Positions 1-8,305 of a DNA stretch of 64,000 bases are shown here, piece after piece. Within the stretch, counting starts at the first letter, position 1. Each line of letters starts with the position of its first letter. This DNA comes from Pandoraea apista (lineage in GTDB: Bacteria; Pseudomonadota; Gammaproteobacteria; Burkholderiales; Burkholderiaceae): NCBI RefSeq assembly GCF_001465595.2, contig NZ_CP013481.2, forward strand, positions 868,001 through 932,000, given 5' to 3'. The translations under genes were made by a program, and so were the position numbers. Below the pieces are notes generated by a model, which saw only the letters and a list, made by a program, of their open reading frames with translations, was not told the DNA's origin and ran no database searches.

Positions 1-24
1 TCCGCCGACGCAGGTCACGCATGA
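1..24 (+). CDS. yqgE: C-terminal end of YqgE/DUF179 family protein (partial)
   Basis: Only the last seven codons are present, reading SADAGHA and then TGA. The TGA overlaps the ATG of ruvX in an ATGA junction, so the two genes are probably translationally coupled. Burkholderiaceae YqgE proteins commonly end in a similar GHA tail and sit immediately before ruvX. The call rests on this tail and the gene order only. Confidence 0.5.
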   Translation, partial: SADAGHA

Positions 25-449
25 CGGCTGGCAGTGCCACGGTACTCGCCTTCGATTACGGCGAGCGCCGGATCGGCGTGGCGATCGGCAATCTCATGCT
101 GCGCGAAGCCCGCGCACTCACCGTGCTTGCCAATCTCAATCGCGAAGTCCGGTTCGCCGAGACCGGCAAGCTCATTGCGGAATGGCAACCCGAACTGATC
201 GTTGTCGGGCTGCCCTGTCACCCCGACGGCACTCCGCACGCGATGACCCAGCAAGCCAAGCGCTTCGGAAATCAACTCAACGGACGATTCGACGTGCCCG
301 TCGTGTGGGTGGACGAGCGCTACTCGTCGGTCGCCGCTGCGGCGGCGTTGGCCGAGGCGGGCGTGAAGGTGTCCCAGAAGACATCGCTCGACGCCGAAGC
401 TGCTCGCATCATCCTCCAACAGTATTTCGACGAGCATGTGCCAGCCTGA
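21..449 (+). CDS. ruvX: RuvX/YqgF-type Holliday junction resolvase-like nuclease (pre-16S rRNA nuclease)
   Basis: The protein has 142 residues, the normal length for the RuvX/YqgF family. It begins with the RNase H-fold signature [15 protein letters not shown], where the first acidic metal ligand lies near residue 12. It continues with IVVGLP and [10 protein letters not shown] and ends in a helix bearing the [12 protein letters not shown] region that carries the last acidic residue. The family is a cytoplasmic nuclease implicated in trimming the 5' end of 16S rRNA precursor and in processing branched DNA. The start ATG overlaps the stop of the upstream yqgE remnant by four bases. Only 77 bases separate it from pyrB, so both are probably on one transcript. 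Confidence 0.93.
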   Translation: MTAGSATVLAFDYGERRIGVAIGNLMLREARALTVLANLNREVRFAETGKLIAEWQPELIVVGLPCHPDGTPHAMTQQAKRFGNQLNGRFDVPVVWVDERYSSVAAAAALAEAGVKVSQKTSLDAEAARIILQQYFDEHVPA

Positions 450-526
450 CCTTTCGGCCGGCGTCATGTCCGGCAGTTTTCTGCGCGACGCCGCATTACG
501 CTGTGTCGGCAAGGCGTCTGCCCTGT

Positions 527-1504
527 ATGGCTAACGGAATCCTCGGCCGGCGCGGCCATCCCCAACTCAATCGCCACGGTGAACTGAAGCACTTGCTAAC
601 AGTGGAGGGGTTACCGCGCGCCGTGCTGACGCACATTCTCGACACTGCCACGCAGTTCGTTGGCGTGAACGATGCCGACGTCAAAAAGGTGCCGTTGCTC
701 AGCGGCAAGTCGGTCTTCAATCTGTTCTTCGAGAATTCCACCCGTACGCGAACGACGTTTGAGATCGCGGCAGCGCGCTTGTCGGCCGATGTGCTGAATC
801 TGAATATCACTGCGTCGTCGACGAGCAAGGGCGAGACATTGCTGGATACGATCGGCAACCTGTCGGCCATGCATGCGGATCTGTTCGTCGTGCGTCACGC
901 GCAGTCGGGGGCGCCGTATCTGATTGCGGAGCATTGCGCGCCGCATGTGCATGTCATCAACGCAGGCGATGGACGTCATGCGCACCCTACGCAGGGCCTG
1001 CTCGACATGTACACCATTCGCCATCACAAGGGTGAATTCCAGAACCTGACGGTCGCGATTGTTGGGGACATTCTGCATTCGCGGGTGGCGCGTTCAGATA
1101 TTCACGCGCTCACCACGCTTGGCGTGCCGGAAGTGCGCGCCATCGGTCCGCGTACGCTCTTGCCCACCGGCCTTGAGCAACTCGGCGTGCGCGTGTTCCA
1201 CGACATGGACGAAGGGCTTCGCGGCGTGGACGTCGTGATCATGTTGCGCTTGCAGAACGAGCGAATGAACGGCGCGCTGTTGCCCTCGGCCGCTGAGTAT
1301 TTCAAGTATTACGGCCTGACGCCGGAGCGTCTTGCCTTGGCCAGGCCCGATGCCATCGTCATGCACCCGGGGCCGATGAACCGGGGCGTGGAGATCGATT
1401 CGTCTGTCGCAGACGGCCCGCAGTCGGTCATTCTCGAACAAGTGTCGTTCGGCATTGCCGTGCGCATGGCGGTGATGAGTATCGTCGCCGCAAACCACGG
1501 GTAG
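527..1504 (+). CDS. pyrB: Aspartate carbamoyltransferase catalytic subunit
   Basis: The product (325 residues) condenses carbamoyl phosphate with aspartate in de novo pyrimidine synthesis. The carbamoyl-phosphate loop [13 protein letters not shown] (near residue 65) is intact, as are HPTQGLLD and the aspartate-loop segment MLRLQNERM. The reading frame stays open for another 115 codons upstream, but that stretch overlaps ruvX in another frame and does not resemble PyrB, so I use the ATG at 527 ([10 protein letters not shown]). The gene is followed after eight bases by the dihydroorotase-like gene. No pyrR lies between ruvX and pyrB, although I recall other Burkholderiaceae having it there. Confidence 0.95.
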   Translation: MANGILGRRGHPQLNRHGELKHLLTVEGLPRAVLTHILDTATQFVGVNDADVKKVPLLSGKSVFNLFFENSTRTRTTFEIAAARLSADVLNLNITASSTSKGETLLDTIGNLSAMHADLFVVRHAQSGAPYLIAEHCAPHVHVINAGDGRHAHPTQGLLDMYTIRHHKGEFQNLTVAIVGDILHSRVARSDIHALTTLGVPEVRAIGPRTLLPTGLEQLGVRVFHDMDEGLRGVDVVIMLRLQNERMNGALLPSAAEYFKYYGLTPERLALARPDAIVMHPGPMNRGVEIDSSVADGPQSVILEQVSFGIAVRMAVMSIVAANHG

Positions 1505-1512
1505 GCGACGCC

Positions 1513-2781
1513 ATGAAACTGCATCTGAAGGGTGGCCGCGTCATCGATCCTGCGACGCGAACCGACCGGGTTCAGGACGTCTTCATTGCCGAAGGCAACA
1601 TCGCTTCGCTGGGCGAGATGCCCGCCGATTTCACCGCAGAGCGCACGTTCGATGCGACGGGGCTGGTCGTCATGCCGGGGCTGGTGGATCTCGCCGCGCG
1701 CCGCGTGACGGTGGCCAGTGAAGCGGCAGCGGCGCTGGCCGGTGGTGTAACGCGCGTGGTTTGTCCGCCCGATGCCGATCCCGTGCTGGACAAGCCCGAC
1801 CTTGTCGAGATGTTGCAATTGCGCGCTCGCGCCACACATCTTGTGCAGGTCCACCCGCTGGGCGCGTTGAGCGTCGGCCTCGCGGGCCGTGAACTGACGG
1901 AAATGGCGCGATTGACGCAGGCGGGCTGCGTAGGGCTTTCGCAGGCCAATGCGCCGATGACCGATAACCGCACGTTCTTGCACGCGCTGCAATACGCGGG
2001 CACGTTTGGTCTGACGGTATGGCTACGTGCGCAGGACGCCGCGCTGGCTGCGGGTGGCGTGGCCGCGAGTGGGGCCGTGGCGTCGCGTCTTGGTCTGGCC
2101 GGGATTCCGGTGGTCGCCGAGACGATCGCGCTCCACACAATTCTTGAACTCGTGCGGGTGACCGGCACGCGGGTGCATCTGTGCCGCTTGTCGTCTGCCG
2201 CAGGGTTGGCGATTGTACGTGCGGCAAAGGCTGAAGGGTTGCCGGTGACGTGCGACGTTGCCGCGCATCACCTCCATCTGACGGACATGGATATCGGTTA
2301 TTTTGATGCCCAGTACCGGCTTGATCCACCGCTGCGGGCCCAGCGCGACCGTGAGGCCATTCGGGAAGCGGCGCGCGACGGTACGATCGATGCCTTATGC
2401 TCGGACCATACGCCGCTCGCTGCCGATGCCCGTCTGGTACCGTTTGCGGACGCCACGCCTGGGGCGAGCGGGCTGGAGCTATTGCTTTCGCTGGTGCTGA
2501 AGTGGGCAGACGAGTCGCGCGTGCCGTTGGTCGACGCGCTGGCACGCGTGACGCATGCGCCGGCTCAGCGGCTCGCACATGTCGCGCCGGGCGCCGGCCG
2601 TCTCGCCCCGGGCCAGCCCGCCGATGTCTGCGTATTTGCGCCGTCGGCGCACTGGACGGTTGCCGCGCAGCATTTACGTAGCGCCGGTCATAACACCCCG
2701 TTCCTGGGATACGAATTGCCGGGGCGCGTATGCCTCACGTTGGTCGGTGGCCACGTGGCGCACGAAACCCTCGCCGTTTAG
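1513..2781 (+). CDS. pyrX: Dihydroorotase-like protein, probably the non-catalytic PyrC' subunit of aspartate transcarbamoylase
   Basis: This 422-residue protein has the amidohydrolase fold of dihydroorotase: the N-terminal beta-sandwich strand GGRVIDPATRTD, the MPGLVD turn, and a late SDHTPL segment. Active class I enzymes have a metal-binding HxH just after the PGLVD motif. Here the same place reads MPGLVDLAARRV, with no histidines. In Pseudomonas and relatives an inactive dihydroorotase homologue (PyrC') next to pyrB is a structural partner needed for transcarbamoylase assembly, and that is the likely role here. Its start is eight bases after pyrB, which supports a complex. A true PyrC would be expected elsewhere in the genome. 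Confidence 0.85.
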   Translation: MKLHLKGGRVIDPATRTDRVQDVFIAEGNIASLGEMPADFTAERTFDATGLVVMPGLVDLAARRVTVASEAAAALAGGVTRVVCPPDADPVLDKPDLVEMLQLRARATHLVQVHPLGALSVGLAGRELTEMARLTQAGCVGLSQANAPMTDNRTFLHALQYAGTFGLTVWLRAQDAALAAGGVAASGAVASRLGLAGIPVVAETIALHTILELVRVTGTRVHLCRLSSAAGLAIVRAAKAEGLPVTCDVAAHHLHLTDMDIGYFDAQYRLDPPLRAQRDREAIREAARDGTIDALCSDHTPLAADARLVPFADATPGASGLELLLSLVLKWADESRVPLVDALARVTHAPAQRLAHVAPGAGRLAPGQPADVCVFAPSAHWTVAAQHLRSAGHNTPFLGYELPGRVCLTLVGGHVAHETLAV

Positions 2782-2793
2782 GATGCGATTGCC

Positions 2794-3624
2794 GTGCTCT
2801 TGATCAAAAAACTCCGCCTCGGCCTGCACCTCTCTCGCGGCCTGTTGACTGCGCTGCTGCTCTTCCCGTTTCTGAACGAAGCGGCGAAGCACCGCCGCAT
2901 TCGTGCATGGTCGCAGAAGCTGCTGAAGCTGTGCGGCATGCGTCTTGAGGTCGATCAACATGCCGCGTTGCCCGACAGTGGCGTCATGCTGCTGTGCAAC
3001 CACGTGTCCTGGATCGACATCTTCGCGATCAATGCGTGGCAACCGGTGCGCTTTGTCGCGAAGGCCGAAATTCGCCACTGGCCGCTGGTCGGCTGGCTAT
3101 GCGTACAGACGCGCACGATCTTCCTGCAACGCGAGCGTCGTGCCGATGCGCGCCGCATCATGCATTACCTGTCCGATTGCCTGCGCGACGGCGACATCAT
3201 CACGGTTTTCCCCGAAGGCACAACGACGGACGGACGCAGCCTGCTGCCGTTCCACGCCAATCTGTTACAAGCCCCGGTGAGCACCGGCAAGCCTGTGCAG
3301 CCGCTGTGCCTGTTCTACACCGATGCCTCGAGCGGGCGGCACACAATGGCCCCGGCTTACATTGGCGAGATGAGTCTGATCGAGTCCATCGACATGATTC
3401 TGCGCGCACCGCCGATGACGGTGCGACTGTCGGTTGGCGAGCCGCAGTATCCGCAGGAAGGGCAACATCGACGTGAGTTCGCGCTGGGCGCGCAGAAGGC
3501 GGTCGGCGACGCGTTGCAGGGCTTTTTGCCGGAGGCGGTGTTGCCGCAAAGCGGTTCGGTCGGCTCGCGCGATTCCGTGCTGAGCGACGAAGAGGGCGAT
3601 GCGGCACAGGCGGTTCAGGTCTGA
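2794..3624 (+). CDS. plsC: 1-acyl-sn-glycerol-3-phosphate acyltransferase (PlsC family)
   Basis: The 276-residue product carries the acyltransferase signatures in order: NHVSWIDIF (the NHxxxxD catalytic block, near residue 67), a phosphate-binding block near FLQRERR, and FPEGTTTDG near residue 145. An N-terminal hydrophobic stretch (about residues 10-26) would anchor it in the inner membrane. PlsC proteins acylate lysophosphatidic acid to phosphatidic acid. GTG at 2794 is used because the only nearby ATG (2783) is out of frame. It is the last gene of the pyr operon and is followed by a strong terminator. An acyltransferase for ornithine lipid or another lysophospholipid cannot be ruled out. 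Confidence 0.88.
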   Translation: MLLIKKLRLGLHLSRGLLTALLLFPFLNEAAKHRRIRAWSQKLLKLCGMRLEVDQHAALPDSGVMLLCNHVSWIDIFAINAWQPVRFVAKAEIRHWPLVGWLCVQTRTIFLQRERRADARRIMHYLSDCLRDGDIITVFPEGTTTDGRSLLPFHANLLQAPVSTGKPVQPLCLFYTDASSGRHTMAPAYIGEMSLIESIDMILRAPPMTVRLSVGEPQYPQEGQHRREFALGAQKAVGDALQGFLPEAVLPQSGSVGSRDSVLSDEEGDAAQAVQV

Positions 3625-3650
3625 CGCGCGGCGATACGCGGTACGACCGC

Positions 3651-3684
3651 AAAAAAAAACGGCGCCTGAATGGCGCCGTTTTTT
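3651..3684. terminator. Bidirectional Rho-independent terminator between plsC and apaH
   Basis: The stem GGCGCC (3661-3666) pairs with GGCGCC (3672-3677) around the loop TGAAT, flanked by nine A on the left and six T on the right. It can therefore terminate transcription on both strands. It lies exactly between the convergent plsC and apaH genes. Confidence 0.93.
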
Positions 3685-3722
3685 GTTGGGAGGCGTCGCG
3701 CAGACGGGCGCAACCCCCGACC

Positions 3723-4754
3723 TCATTCGCCTTTGCGTTTCCCCGCTCTGTCGACCTTATCCATCTTGTCGCCTCGTTCGGCTTTATCCAGCTTATCGGC
3801 CTTCGCGGGCTTATCGGCTTTGTCCGGCTTGCGTGCGCTCTTGCCGATCTTCTCGGCTTTGGCAGCCTCAAAGGCATCTTCGGCCTTATCGGCCTTCTTC
3901 ATTTTGGCGCGCTTCTTGCCGTCAGCCAGTGCGAATGGGTCGCGAATCTGCGGGCAATCGATCTGAATCAGCTCGCGCTTGGCTGGGGAGCTGGCGAGCT
4001 TCACCGCCGTCAATTTGCCGCCCCAGACGCAGCCCGTATCGAGGCCGAGGACGTTCTCGCGCATGACCAGACCGAGCGCCGACCAGTGACCAAAGACGAC
4101 TGTGACATCGGCTGTGCGACGGCCCGGCAATTCGAACCATGGCTTCAGTTCGGTCGTGGCCGCATCGGCGCCTTCCTTGATCTTGAAGTCGATGCGCCCG
4201 TCTGCGGTGCAGAAGCGCATGCGAGTCAGCGCGTTGATCGTGAGACGCTGCCGGTCCTCGTCGATGAGCCCTTCCTGCCACTGATCGGGCTGGTTGCCGA
4301 ACATCCGCGAGAGGAACGTTTTCCACGCCGGGCCGCGCAATTGAGTCTCGACATCGCGTGCGAGCGTAATGACTTGCGTGGCATCCCATTGGGGTAGCAC
4401 GCCGGCATGCACCATCAGATGGCCATGCGCGAGGTGCGCGAGTGGTCGATGGCGGACCCAGTCGATAAGGGCATCGCGGTCGGGAGCGTTGAGAATATCG
4501 TCGATAGTGTCGCTGCCGTGGGCCTGACGCACACCCGCCGCCACGGCCAGCAGATGCAGATCGTGATTGCCGAGGATGGCCGTCGCGCGATTGCCCAGCG
4601 CAATGACCTGACGCAGCGTGTCGAGCGAACGCGGGCCGCGATTGATGAGATCGCCCGCGAGCCAGAGATCCGCGTCCTCGGGCAGGCGTGCGAGCAGTTG
4701 TTCAAACGACGTCTGGCAACCTTGCAGGTCGCCGATGGCATAGATGTCACGCAT
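3723..4754 (-). CDS. apaH: Symmetrical bis(5'-nucleosyl)-tetraphosphatase with Lys/Ala/Asp-rich C-terminal tail
   Basis: ApaH hydrolyses Ap4A to two ADP and also acts on Np4-capped RNA. The metallophosphatase motifs are present: GDLQG (residues 7-11), GDLINRGP (near 35) and GNHD (near 60), followed by a VFGHWSALG block that supplies late metal ligands. The core domain ends near residue 275 at CPQIRDPF. The remaining roughly 65 residues are a low-complexity tail of KADK, KPDKADK and KLDKAERGDK units, strongly basic and unlike standard ApaH of about 280 residues. The gene converges with plsC and is the last gene of the minus-strand polysaccharide cluster. Confidence 0.93.
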   Translation of the reverse strand: MRDIYAIGDLQGCQTSFEQLLARLPEDADLWLAGDLINRGPRSLDTLRQVIALGNRATAILGNHDLHLLAVAAGVRQAHGSDTIDDILNAPDRDALIDWVRHRPLAHLAHGHLMVHAGVLPQWDATQVITLARDVETQLRGPAWKTFLSRMFGNQPDQWQEGLIDEDRQRLTINALTRMRFCTADGRIDFKIKEGADAATTELKPWFELPGRRTADVTVVFGHWSALGLVMRENVLGLDTGCVWGGKLTAVKLASSPAKRELIQIDCPQIRDPFALADGKKRAKMKKADKAEDAFEAAKAEKIGKSARKPDKADKPAKADKLDKAERGDKMDKVDRAGKRKGE

Positions 4755-4847
4755 TGCTTAGGAGGCGCTGTCTTGTCTGTGGTTCCGATCCGGGGGATTC
4801 CATGTGCCGCGGCGATTCACCTCCGGTGCATCACCCCCCGTCGTCGT

Positions 4848-5939
4848 TTATTTCTTGTAAATCAGCCAGCGTGGTGCCTTGAAGCGAACGATGCGCAGAT
4901 ACAGCCAGACATACGTCACCATAAAGGCGACGCAGCACAGCGCCAGCACCAGGCTATGTCGCCAGAAAACCGTTGCCGGGATCACTGCCAACAAGCATAG
5001 CAGCCAAAGGTACGGCGACGTCAAGGAGTTGCGTTGCGTCAGCGCGCTCGCCGTACGTGCGCCGGCGGCCCAGCGCATCAGCCGCTTGTAGACAAGCATG
5101 TGCAAATGCACGCCATCGGGAATGCCGGGCGAGATACCGCGTACGAAGCGTTTGCGATAGATCGAGAAGCAGACTTCGAAAGCCGGGTAAATCACCATGA
5201 GGGCGGGATACCACGGCGAGACCTGCGGGTTGCGCATGACCAGCAGCACGGCGATCTCGGCCAGCATGAAGCCGAGGAAATAGGCGCCGCCGTCGCCCAG
5301 AAAAATCAGGCCGCCGGGGAAGTTGAAGATGAAGAACCCGAGAATGGCGCCCACCATGATCATCGACGTGGTGAGCACAACGGGGTCCTGCACCTGAAAC
5401 CCGACATAGCCGAGCGAGGCAAACATGATCATCGCGACCATGGCGGCAAGGCCGTTGAAGCCGTCGATGATGTTGATGGCGTTGGCCATGCCGGCAACGC
5501 ACAGCACGGTCAGCGGTACCGACACGGCGACAATCATTAGCGCGCGATCGGCCATGCCGATGTCGATGCGGGTGATATGGATATCGAGTACGAGCCACGC
5601 CAGGAATGCAGCGAACACGGTGCAGACGAGGCGGACCGTCGGTGTGACCTTCTTGGTCAGATCCTCGATGAAGCCGGAGAGGAAGGCGGGCAACCCGCAG
5701 GCGACGAGCAACAGGATGTCGCGCGAGACCTTGGGGTATGAGATACCCAGCGCTGCGGCAGCGACGAGCAGTCCCATAAGAATGCCCACGCCGCCAATGC
5801 GCGGCACCGGGAGTACGTGAAACTTCTGCACCCCGGCGACATCGCTATCGCCAGAGAAGCGGGAATGAACGTGCGCGTAGCGCACGATCAGCAGCGTCGC
5901 GACAAACGACACGACGAGAGCGATGGCGAGACTCAGCAT
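4848..5939 (-). CDS. WecA/MraY-family undecaprenyl-phosphate sugar-1-phosphate transferase (copy 1)
   Basis: This 363-residue integral membrane protein has about ten hydrophobic segments. It carries the polyprenyl-phosphate transferase signatures NAINIIDGFNGLAAM, FLGDGGAYFLGF and the cytoplasmic PDGVHLHML segment (the HxH-type motif). Enzymes of this family start O-antigen, enterobacterial common antigen or capsule synthesis by moving a HexNAc-1-phosphate onto undecaprenyl phosphate. The gene lies downstream of a closely similar paralogue (5995-7092) in the same orientation, with 55 bases between them. Its codon use is typical of the GC-rich core. The exact sugar substrate cannot be read from sequence. 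Confidence 0.88.
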   Translation of the reverse strand: MLSLAIALVVSFVATLLIVRYAHVHSRFSGDSDVAGVQKFHVLPVPRIGGVGILMGLLVAAAALGISYPKVSRDILLLVACGLPAFLSGFIEDLTKKVTPTVRLVCTVFAAFLAWLVLDIHITRIDIGMADRALMIVAVSVPLTVLCVAGMANAINIIDGFNGLAAMVAMIMFASLGYVGFQVQDPVVLTTSMIMVGAILGFFIFNFPGGLIFLGDGGAYFLGFMLAEIAVLLVMRNPQVSPWYPALMVIYPAFEVCFSIYRKRFVRGISPGIPDGVHLHMLVYKRLMRWAAGARTASALTQRNSLTSPYLWLLCLLAVIPATVFWRHSLVLALCCVAFMVTYVWLYLRIVRFKAPRWLIYKK

Positions 5940-5994
5940 GATGCGGTGCGATAGCCGGTGATACGGCTATCGAGGAGAGGATTCGGAAGGTGTC

Positions 5995-7092
5995 TTACTT
6001 TTTCTTAAAAATTATCCACCGCGGCGAGCGGAATCGTACGATTCGCTGATACAGCCAGACATACACCACGATGAACACGAGACAACATGCGGCGAGCAAA
6101 GCGCTATGTCGCCAGAAGATCGTTGCCGGGACGACGGCGGACAGACAAAGCACCCACAGGTACGGCGACGTCATTGAATTGCGCCGTGCGAGTTGCGCGG
6201 CAACCTTCGAGCCAACCGCCCAGCGCAGTACGCGCTTGTAGATGAGCATGTGCAAGTGCACCCCATCCGGCATGCTGGGGGACACCCCCCGAACAAAGCG
6301 CCGTCGGTAGATCGAAAAACAGACTTCGAAAATCGGGTAAATCAGCATGAGTGCCGGATACCATGGGGAAACCATCGGGTTTCGCATCACCAGCAATATG
6401 GCGAGTTCCGCGAGCATGAACCCAATGAAATAGGCGCCACCGTCCCCCAGGAAAATCAGTCCGTTCGGATAATTCAAAATGAAAAAACCGAGAACGGCGC
6501 CAATCATGATCATTGCCGCCGAAAGCACGACACTATCGCCGACTTGAAAAGCGACGTAGCCAAGTGACGCGAACATGAATATGCTGACCATCGCGGCAAG
6601 GCCGTTAAAGCCATCGATGATATTGATCGCATTCGTCATGGCTGCGGTACACACAACGGTCAGCGCAACCGAAATCAACGGAATCGCCAGAAGGCTATCG
6701 ATCGGTGCGATACCAATGCGATTGATATGAATGCCCAACACCCAATAGGCCACAAGAGCCGATGCCATCGCGCATAACAAACGAACGCGCGGCGAGACAC
6801 GTTTGGTAATGTCCTCGATGAATCCGCCCAGAAATACCGGCGCGGCGCAGGCGGTAAGCAGCAGGGTTTCCTCTAGTCGTCCGCCACGATAATTGAACGT
6901 TGCAAACGTGGCTGCCACGAGCAGGCCGAGCATAATGCCCAGTCCTCCAATGCGGGGCACCGGGTGGGCATGAACCTTCTGAACCCCTTTCGTATCGCTG
7001 TCGCTGGAGAAATGCGCATGCACATGGGCATACCGCACAATGAGCAGCGTAGTGATAAATGAAACCACCAATGCCAATGTCAGGTTCAGCAT
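5995..7092 (-). CDS. WecA/MraY-family undecaprenyl-phosphate sugar-1-phosphate transferase (copy 2, tandem paralogue)
   Basis: The protein has 365 residues and aligns over its whole length with the neighbouring transferase, sharing NAINIIDGFNGLAAM, FLGDGGAYFIGF and PDGVHLHML. It is an inner-membrane enzyme that would prime glycan assembly on undecaprenyl phosphate. Compared with copy 1, its DNA is visibly richer in A and T at third codon positions (for example runs such as AAAAACCG and AATTCAAAAT). This suggests different ages or origins for the copies rather than a recent exact duplication. It directly follows the PglA-like glycosyltransferase in the transcription order. Both copies look intact. 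Confidence 0.88.
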   Translation of the reverse strand: MLNLTLALVVSFITTLLIVRYAHVHAHFSSDSDTKGVQKVHAHPVPRIGGLGIMLGLLVAATFATFNYRGGRLEETLLLTACAAPVFLGGFIEDITKRVSPRVRLLCAMASALVAYWVLGIHINRIGIAPIDSLLAIPLISVALTVVCTAAMTNAINIIDGFNGLAAMVSIFMFASLGYVAFQVGDSVVLSAAMIMIGAVLGFFILNYPNGLIFLGDGGAYFIGFMLAELAILLVMRNPMVSPWYPALMLIYPIFEVCFSIYRRRFVRGVSPSMPDGVHLHMLIYKRVLRWAVGSKVAAQLARRNSMTSPYLWVLCLSAVVPATIFWRHSALLAACCLVFIVVYVWLYQRIVRFRSPRWIIFKKK

Positions 7093-7157
7093 AGTACGGA
7101 CAAGTTAATCGCGTTGCTTAGTTCTTATGTGCGATTGATGTGCACGCTAAATCCCGA

Positions 7158-8300
7158 TTAAACGTGGGTCGGGTATCGCGGGCGCCCCCCATTGACCTCG
7201 CCGAGTATTCTCAGATACTCGGCAATCACCAATCGCTCGTCGAAATTGTGCGCTACTTTAGCACGCCCGGCGTGCCCGACCGCCGTAAGATCTTGGGTCT
7301 GCATGCTCGCCACCTGTGTCATTCGTATTGCCAATGCTGTCGAGTCCTGCGCCGGTACGACCCATCCCGTGACTCCTTCGGTCACCACCTCACGGCATCC
7401 GTGAACGTCGGTCGTGATGACCGGGCGCCCCATGGCGCTCGCCTCGAGTAGCGTGCGCGACAGGCCTTCGCGGTAGGATGGCAGCACGATGCAATGAGAT
7501 TGCGCGATGAAGGGCCGTACTTCCTGTGTCACACCCAAATACTCGACGAGGCCCTCCCGCTCCCACGCGGCGACCTGTTCTCGTGAGATTGCCGTCGGAT
7601 TCTCGACATCGGCGGGGCCTAGCAACTGGCATCGAACGTGCGGCATCGACGCTTTGAGCGCACGCGCGGCCTCCACGAACTCCAACACCCCCTTGTCCCG
7701 CAACAACCGTGCAATCAGCAGGAATCGGAACGTACCGTCGTTGGCGGGCCACGGAGCCAGGGCGAAATGATTAAGGTTGACGCCTTCTCCGGGAAGCAAG
7801 CGCGCTTTGCGGATATCGACCAGTCCGCCTCGGACCATGGCATCGAAGTCCGACTCGTTGAGCAACCAGTTTTCCATCGTGTGCCGGAATGCATACCGGT
7901 ACAACACACGGACAACATGGGTAATGAATGACTTGTTGATGAACACCGTGCCCAGGCCTGTCGTGATGGAGACCGACGGAATACCCGCCCAGCGGGCCGC
8001 TACGGCACCATAAATGTTCGGCTTGATTGTGTAATGGAAGCAGACGGCCGGGCGAATTCGTCGGTACAGACGGTACAGGCGCAGTGTCAGGGCGATATCT
8101 TGAAACGGGTTCTGGCCCTTCGATGCCATCGGCATGATGTGCACCGTGCAGCCCATTTCGCGCAGCAATGGCGCGTAGTCGTCGTCCGGGGCGACGACGT
8201 GGACCGGATGCCCGTCGGCCAGCAATGCCCGAATCGGCCCCCCCCGGAAGTTATGGATCGACCAGAAGGAGTTCGAGCAAAAAAGAACAGGTGCTTGCAT
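7158..8300 (-). CDS. GT4 family glycosyltransferase (PglA/CapM-like)
   Basis: The protein has 380 residues when started at the ATG at 8300 (MQAPVLFCSN). A longer open frame upstream lies inside the next gene and is not protein-like. The N-terminal domain has the GT4 acceptor fold (FRGGPIRALLADGHPVHVVA). The C-terminal donor domain contains FLLIARLLRDKGVLEF and LPSYREGLSRTLLEASAMG, which includes the E-x7-E nucleotide-sugar signature. Related enzymes add HexNAc or galactose to undecaprenyl-linked sugars on the cytoplasmic face. The gene starts six bases after the stop of the preceding glycosyltransferase, indicating one operon. Confidence 0.87.
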   Translation of the reverse strand: MQAPVLFCSNSFWSIHNFRGGPIRALLADGHPVHVVAPDDDYAPLLREMGCTVHIMPMASKGQNPFQDIALTLRLYRLYRRIRPAVCFHYTIKPNIYGAVAARWAGIPSVSITTGLGTVFINKSFITHVVRVLYRYAFRHTMENWLLNESDFDAMVRGGLVDIRKARLLPGEGVNLNHFALAPWPANDGTFRFLLIARLLRDKGVLEFVEAARALKASMPHVRCQLLGPADVENPTAISREQVAAWEREGLVEYLGVTQEVRPFIAQSHCIVLPSYREGLSRTLLEASAMGRPVITTDVHGCREVVTEGVTGWVVPAQDSTALAIRMTQVASMQTQDLTAVGHAGRAKVAHNFDERLVIAEYLRILGEVNGGRPRYPTHV

Positions 8301-8305
8301 GAGAT

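Noticed and set aside
182..526. N-terminal extension of PyrB by 115 codons
   Set aside because: It overlaps ruvX in another frame and is Arg-rich. PyrB homologues start near the ATG at 527.
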